Assembly (NCBI RefSeq): GCF_019969725.1
Contig: NZ_JAHXYW010000007.1
Location: 1 to 64,000, forward strand
Direction of reading: 5' to 3'
DNA: 64,000 nucleotides
From: Neobacillus bataviensis
GTDB taxonomy: Bacteria > Bacillota > Bacilli > Bacillales_B > DSM-18226
A model generated the notes under the pieces. The model was not told where the DNA came from. It ran no database searches and was given only the letters and a program-made list of their open reading frames with translations. Of the stretch, positions 61,251 through 64,000 are shown one piece after another; within the stretch, counting starts at the first letter, position 1, and each line of letters starts with the position of its first letter. A program made the translations under genes and the position numbers.

Positions 61251-61973
61251 TTAGAGTACCGCTTCATGGCTTGTAAAAAACTTTATGCATATATTGCCAA
61301 GCTGAGGTTTCTTTTCTGGCAGCATATAAGTTGGAGTGATTTCAGGATATTTGATAATTTTCTGATAAAGCTTTGATTGATTATATGATTTTCCTCCAGA
61401 CAAAACATGAATGATTTTGACAGGAAATCCAAAATCAAGATTAACATGATCATCCATACTAAAGATGGTGCTTTCAAGTACATTTTGTTCTAGTTGATGA
61501 GCTGTTACCAATTCTCTTATCAATTTTTTATAAAAGAATTTATGTTCCTTTTCCTGTTCTAAATGATGCTTTAATGAAATGATTGGGTTTAAAAGGATGA
61601 CCGATCGAATACAGCCCTTTAATTTTTCCATTAACTTTACCGCAACTAGCGCGCCCATTCCTTCTGCTAAAATATGAATTTTATTATTTAGGATTTCACT
61701 TCGAATTACATGCTGATAAAGTCGCTGAGCCAAATCAACCGATTTTTCGCTCCCCCAGTTTCGCCCATAAAGATTTGAGGAAAAAATCGTGTAACCTTTT
61801 TCTTTTAGTTGGTTGATAATAGCGGACTTCCCTTCATTTTGTGTCCAAAAGCTTTTACAATCGTCCACAAAATGCCGTTCATCTCCAATTATTAAGACCC
61901 CAAATCCAGTAGGCTTTTCTGGGTAATAAATGATATTCCATTGGGTATCCATCTGAAAATTACGACTGTCCAT
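61251..61973 (-). CDS. Alpha/beta-hydrolase-fold protein lacking the nucleophile serine
   Basis: 240 residues from ATG 61973 (AAAAGGAGAT upstream). Hydrolase core: FGVLIIGDERHFVDD, YTIFSSNLYGRNWGSEK, then the elbow region IHILAEGMGALVAVKLMEK, in which the usual GxSxG serine is glycine. IRSVILLNPIIS follows. So it has the fold but probably not normal hydrolase chemistry. It is 80 bases upstream of the epimerase-like gene; both look like degenerate enzymes and may work together. Same strand as med-comZ. Confidence 0.7.
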   Translation of the reverse strand: MDSRNFQMDTQWNIIYYPEKPTGFGVLIIGDERHFVDDCKSFWTQNEGKSAIINQLKEKGYTIFSSNLYGRNWGSEKSVDLAQRLYQHVIRSEILNNKIHILAEGMGALVAVKLMEKLKGCIRSVILLNPIISLKHHLEQEKEHKFFYKKLIRELVTAHQLEQNVLESTIFSMDDHVNLDFGFPVKIIHVLSGGKSYNQSKLYQKIIKYPEITPTYMLPEKKPQLGNICIKFFTSHEAVL

Positions 61974-62174
61974 AGGTAAATCTCCTTTTACATATTTCCT
62001 CACGATATTGTATGTTAGTTCACAAAAGATGAAAGGGAGTTTGCCCATTTTTATTAATTTACATTTATGTCCAGACAATTAATTAAATGAGTGAATTATC
62101 AAATAAACATTTATTAATTAGAAGTCATATGGTAATATTAGAAATGATGTAAATAAGGTTAGAGGTGAAAAATA

Positions 62175-62357
62175 GTGCGTTTCTTTTGGACTTTTTTCTG
62201 GTTATTTTTACTAGTGCAAATGCTTACATATGTTGTAAGTTCAATGAATGGTGTTGCATTTGATGTTAAAGTAGGTTCCATTTTAGCTGTTGCTGTAACC
62301 ATCTTAGTTTTTGTGGTATCATCTTTGATACCAAATGAGCCTGTTGAAAAACATTAA
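62175..62357 (+). CDS. yjzD: DUF2929 membrane protein YjzD
   Basis: 60 residues, starting at GTG 62175 with TAGAGGTG upstream. Two hydrophobic helices (FFWTFFWLFLLVQMLTYVV and GSILAVAVTILVFVVSSLI) joined by a short loop. Matches the DUF2929/YjzD family by pattern and position near med-comZ. Function unknown. Terminator follows, shared with clpB. Confidence 0.85.
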   Translation: MRFFWTFFWLFLLVQMLTYVVSSMNGVAFDVKVGSILAVAVTILVFVVSSLIPNEPVEKH

Positions 62358-62366
62358 GTGCCGATA

Positions 62367-62400
62367 AAAAAGTCTTCCACATCAATGGAAGACTTTTTTA
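62367..62400. terminator. Bidirectional terminator between yjzD and clpB
   Basis: A 14-bp perfect stem (62367-62380 with 62387-62400) with A and T runs on both sides. Confidence 0.92.
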
Positions 62401-62416
62401 ATGGATCAATCTCATT

Positions 62417-64000
62417 TTATTTTATTAAAATTATCACTTCTTCATTTTGAATCTTAATTTCAAGGCTTGATCCATCATGAACCCGTCCTGCAATAATTTC
62501 TCGAGCTAACTTCGTTTCTATATTTCTTTGGATATAACGCTTTAGCGGTCTGGCACCATAGGTTGGGTCATATCCGTTAACAGCGATGAATTCCTTGGCA
62601 TCCTCACTGATTGAGATATTTATTTGCTGTTCTTTTAATCTGTTCTGAAGTTCTTTTAGCATCTTGACGACAATATTTTTGATTTCTCCTAATGATAACG
62701 GCTTAAATAGGATAATTTCATCAATACGGTTTAAAAATTCCGGACGAAAATGCACTCTTAGTTGGCCTAATACCATTTCTCTTGCTGTTTCAGTTATTTC
62801 AATTTCATTTTCAGAACGTTCGAGTAAAAATTGTGATCCTATATTGGAGGTCATAATAATAACGGTATTTTTAAAATCTACTACCCTTCCTTGTGAATCA
62901 GTGATGCGCCCATCATCTAAGGCTTGAAGGAGAATATTGAAGACTTCCGGATGGGCCTTTTCTATTTCGTCCATCAGAACAACAGAATAAGGTCTCCTTC
63001 TAACCGCTTCTGTCAGCTGCCCTCCTTCTTCATAGCCAACATACCCTGGTGGAGCCCCAATTAGGCGTGATACTGCATGCTTTTCCATGTATTCCGACAT
63101 ATCGATACGAATAATATGCTCTTCACTATCAAATAAAGACTCCGCCAAAGCTTTTGCTAACTCTGTTTTCCCTACACCAGTTGGCCCTAAAAATAGAAAG
63201 GATCCAATTGGGCGATTAGGTTCTTTAATGCCGGCCCTAGCCCGTAGTACTGCGTCTGCTACTAAATTGACGGCTTCATTTTGTCCGATTACTCTCTCGT
63301 GGAGAATTGCTTCAAGTTTCAATAACTTTTCTCTCTCCCCCTCAACTAGTTTAGAGAGCGGAATTCCTGTCCACCTTGATACAATATGGGAAATTTCCTC
63401 ACCTGTTACCTCTTCGCGCAGTAACCGATTCTCCTTTTCCGTTTCCATTTCTAAACTTTTAAGTTCTTTTTCAACTAACGGAATTTGACCATGTCTTAAT
63501 TCAGCAGCACGGTTTAAATCGTATTTGTCCTCGGCTTGCTGCAGCTCACGGCGAAGTTTCTCCAGTTGTTCCCTTTTTTCTTGTAACGTCTGAATACTTT
63601 TCTTTTCTTCTAGCCATTTTGCCTTCATTGTATCGGCCTGTTCCTTTAAATCGCCCAGTTCCTTTAGAAGGGACTGCAATCGTAGTTTACTTGCTTCATC
63701 GTTTTCTTTTCTTAAAGCTGCCTCCTCAATTTCTAACTGCATGACTCTGCGTGTTACTTCATCTAGTTCTGTTGGCATGGAATCAATTTCTGTGCGAATT
63801 AACGCACATGCTTCATCAACCAGATCTATAGCTTTGTCCGGTAGGAAACGATCAGTTATATATCGGTCCGATAAAGTAGCTGCAGCAACTAAAGCATGGT
63901 CGTGAATTTTCACACCATGGTGAACCTCAAATCGTTCCTTTAATCCACGTAATATAGAAATGGTATCTTCTACATTTGGTTCTTGTACAAGCACCTGCTG
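62417..64000 (-). CDS. clpB: ClpB disaggregase, C-terminal part (cut by window end)
   Basis: 527 residues visible, entering from the right edge ([10 protein letters not shown]). They cover the end of the first ATPase domain, the coiled-coil M domain (about 80-180, heptads of Glu/Lys/Leu), and the whole second ATPase domain: Walker [15 protein letters not shown], Walker [12 protein letters not shown], sensor region MTSNIGSQ and the C-terminal D2 small domain ([15 protein letters not shown]). ClpB rescues aggregated proteins with DnaK. It is present in B. cereus-type genomes but absent from B. subtilis, which informs the organism call. Confidence 0.95.
   Translation of the reverse strand, partial: QQVLVQEPNVEDTISILRGLKERFEVHHGVKIHDHALVAAATLSDRYITDRFLPDKAIDLVDEACALIRTEIDSMPTELDEVTRRVMQLEIEEAALRKENDEASKLRLQSLLKELGDLKEQADTMKAKWLEEKKSIQTLQEKREQLEKLRRELQQAEDKYDLNRAAELRHGQIPLVEKELKSLEMETEKENRLLREEVTGEEISHIVSRWTGIPLSKLVEGEREKLLKLEAILHERVIGQNEAVNLVADAVLRARAGIKEPNRPIGSFLFLGPTGVGKTELAKALAESLFDSEEHIIRIDMSEYMEKHAVSRLIGAPPGYVGYEEGGQLTEAVRRRPYSVVLMDEIEKAHPEVFNILLQALDDGRITDSQGRVVDFKNTVIIMTSNIGSQFLLERSENEIEITETAREMVLGQLRVHFRPEFLNRIDEIILFKPLSLGEIKNIVVKMLKELQNRLKEQQINISISEDAKEFIAVNGYDPTYGARPLKRYIQRNIETKLAREIIAGRVHDGSSLEIKIQNEEVIILIK

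Overview
The window is a stretch of a Bacillaceae chromosome (Bacillus sensu lato; the gene content fits a Neobacillus- or B. cereus-like relative of B. subtilis). From about 14.8 kb to the right end, gene order follows the B. subtilis yja-yjb-yjc region: yjcH-G-F-D, spoVIF, spoVAC-D-E, yjcA, cotY/Z, cotO, fabI, yjbQ, prpE, yjbO, nadK, yjbM, yjbL, yjbK, yjbI-H, pepF, coiA, mecA, spx, opp operon, trpS, yjbA, app operon, yjaZ, fabF-fabH, comZ-med, yjzD and clpB. I name genes from remembered protein motifs and this synteny; no database search was run.

Positions 1 to about 14.75 kb are the right part of an integrated mobile element. A tyrosine integrase lies beside a tRNA-Val(GAC) gene whose 3' end is the probable attachment site. 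The far end of the element is outside the window. Almost all its genes read on the minus strand: integrase, an SOS-controlled YolD-like gene, an FtsK/SpoIIIE-type DNA translocase, a Replic_Relax-type protein, a VirB2/TrbC-like membrane protein, an M23 peptidase with membrane anchors, a winged-helix replication protein, several small regulators and zinc-finger proteins, and an ATP-dependent DNA ligase. Between the replication gene and the small-gene operon sits an AT-rich three-gene cassette: an RNase H-fold-like protein, a Hanks-type kinase and a 61-residue protein. This cassette is the best candidate for an undescribed, possibly defensive, system. At least two small genes in the element look broken by in-frame stop codons.

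The chromosomal part groups by function. Sporulation genes (spoVIF, yjcZ, a second-type spoVAC-D-E cluster with a YhcN/YlaJ lipoprotein, yjcA, cotY/Z, cotO) occupy 19.5-24.4 kb. Fatty-acid synthesis genes (fabI; fabH-fabF) each carry a FapR operator. Spx control is clustered: spx, its ClpXP adaptor yjbH, and the ClpC adaptor mecA. Competence is represented by coiA, mecA, comZ and med. Two complete oligopeptide ABC importers (oppABCDF, appDFABC) flank trpS, which has a tryptophan T-box leader. A partial ClpB closes the window.

Regulatory signals seen directly include three LexA boxes (one at the element's YolD gene, two at a small WYL-like gene next to the tRNA), two FapR operators, one PerR-like box at spx, one T-box riboswitch and many intrinsic terminators.
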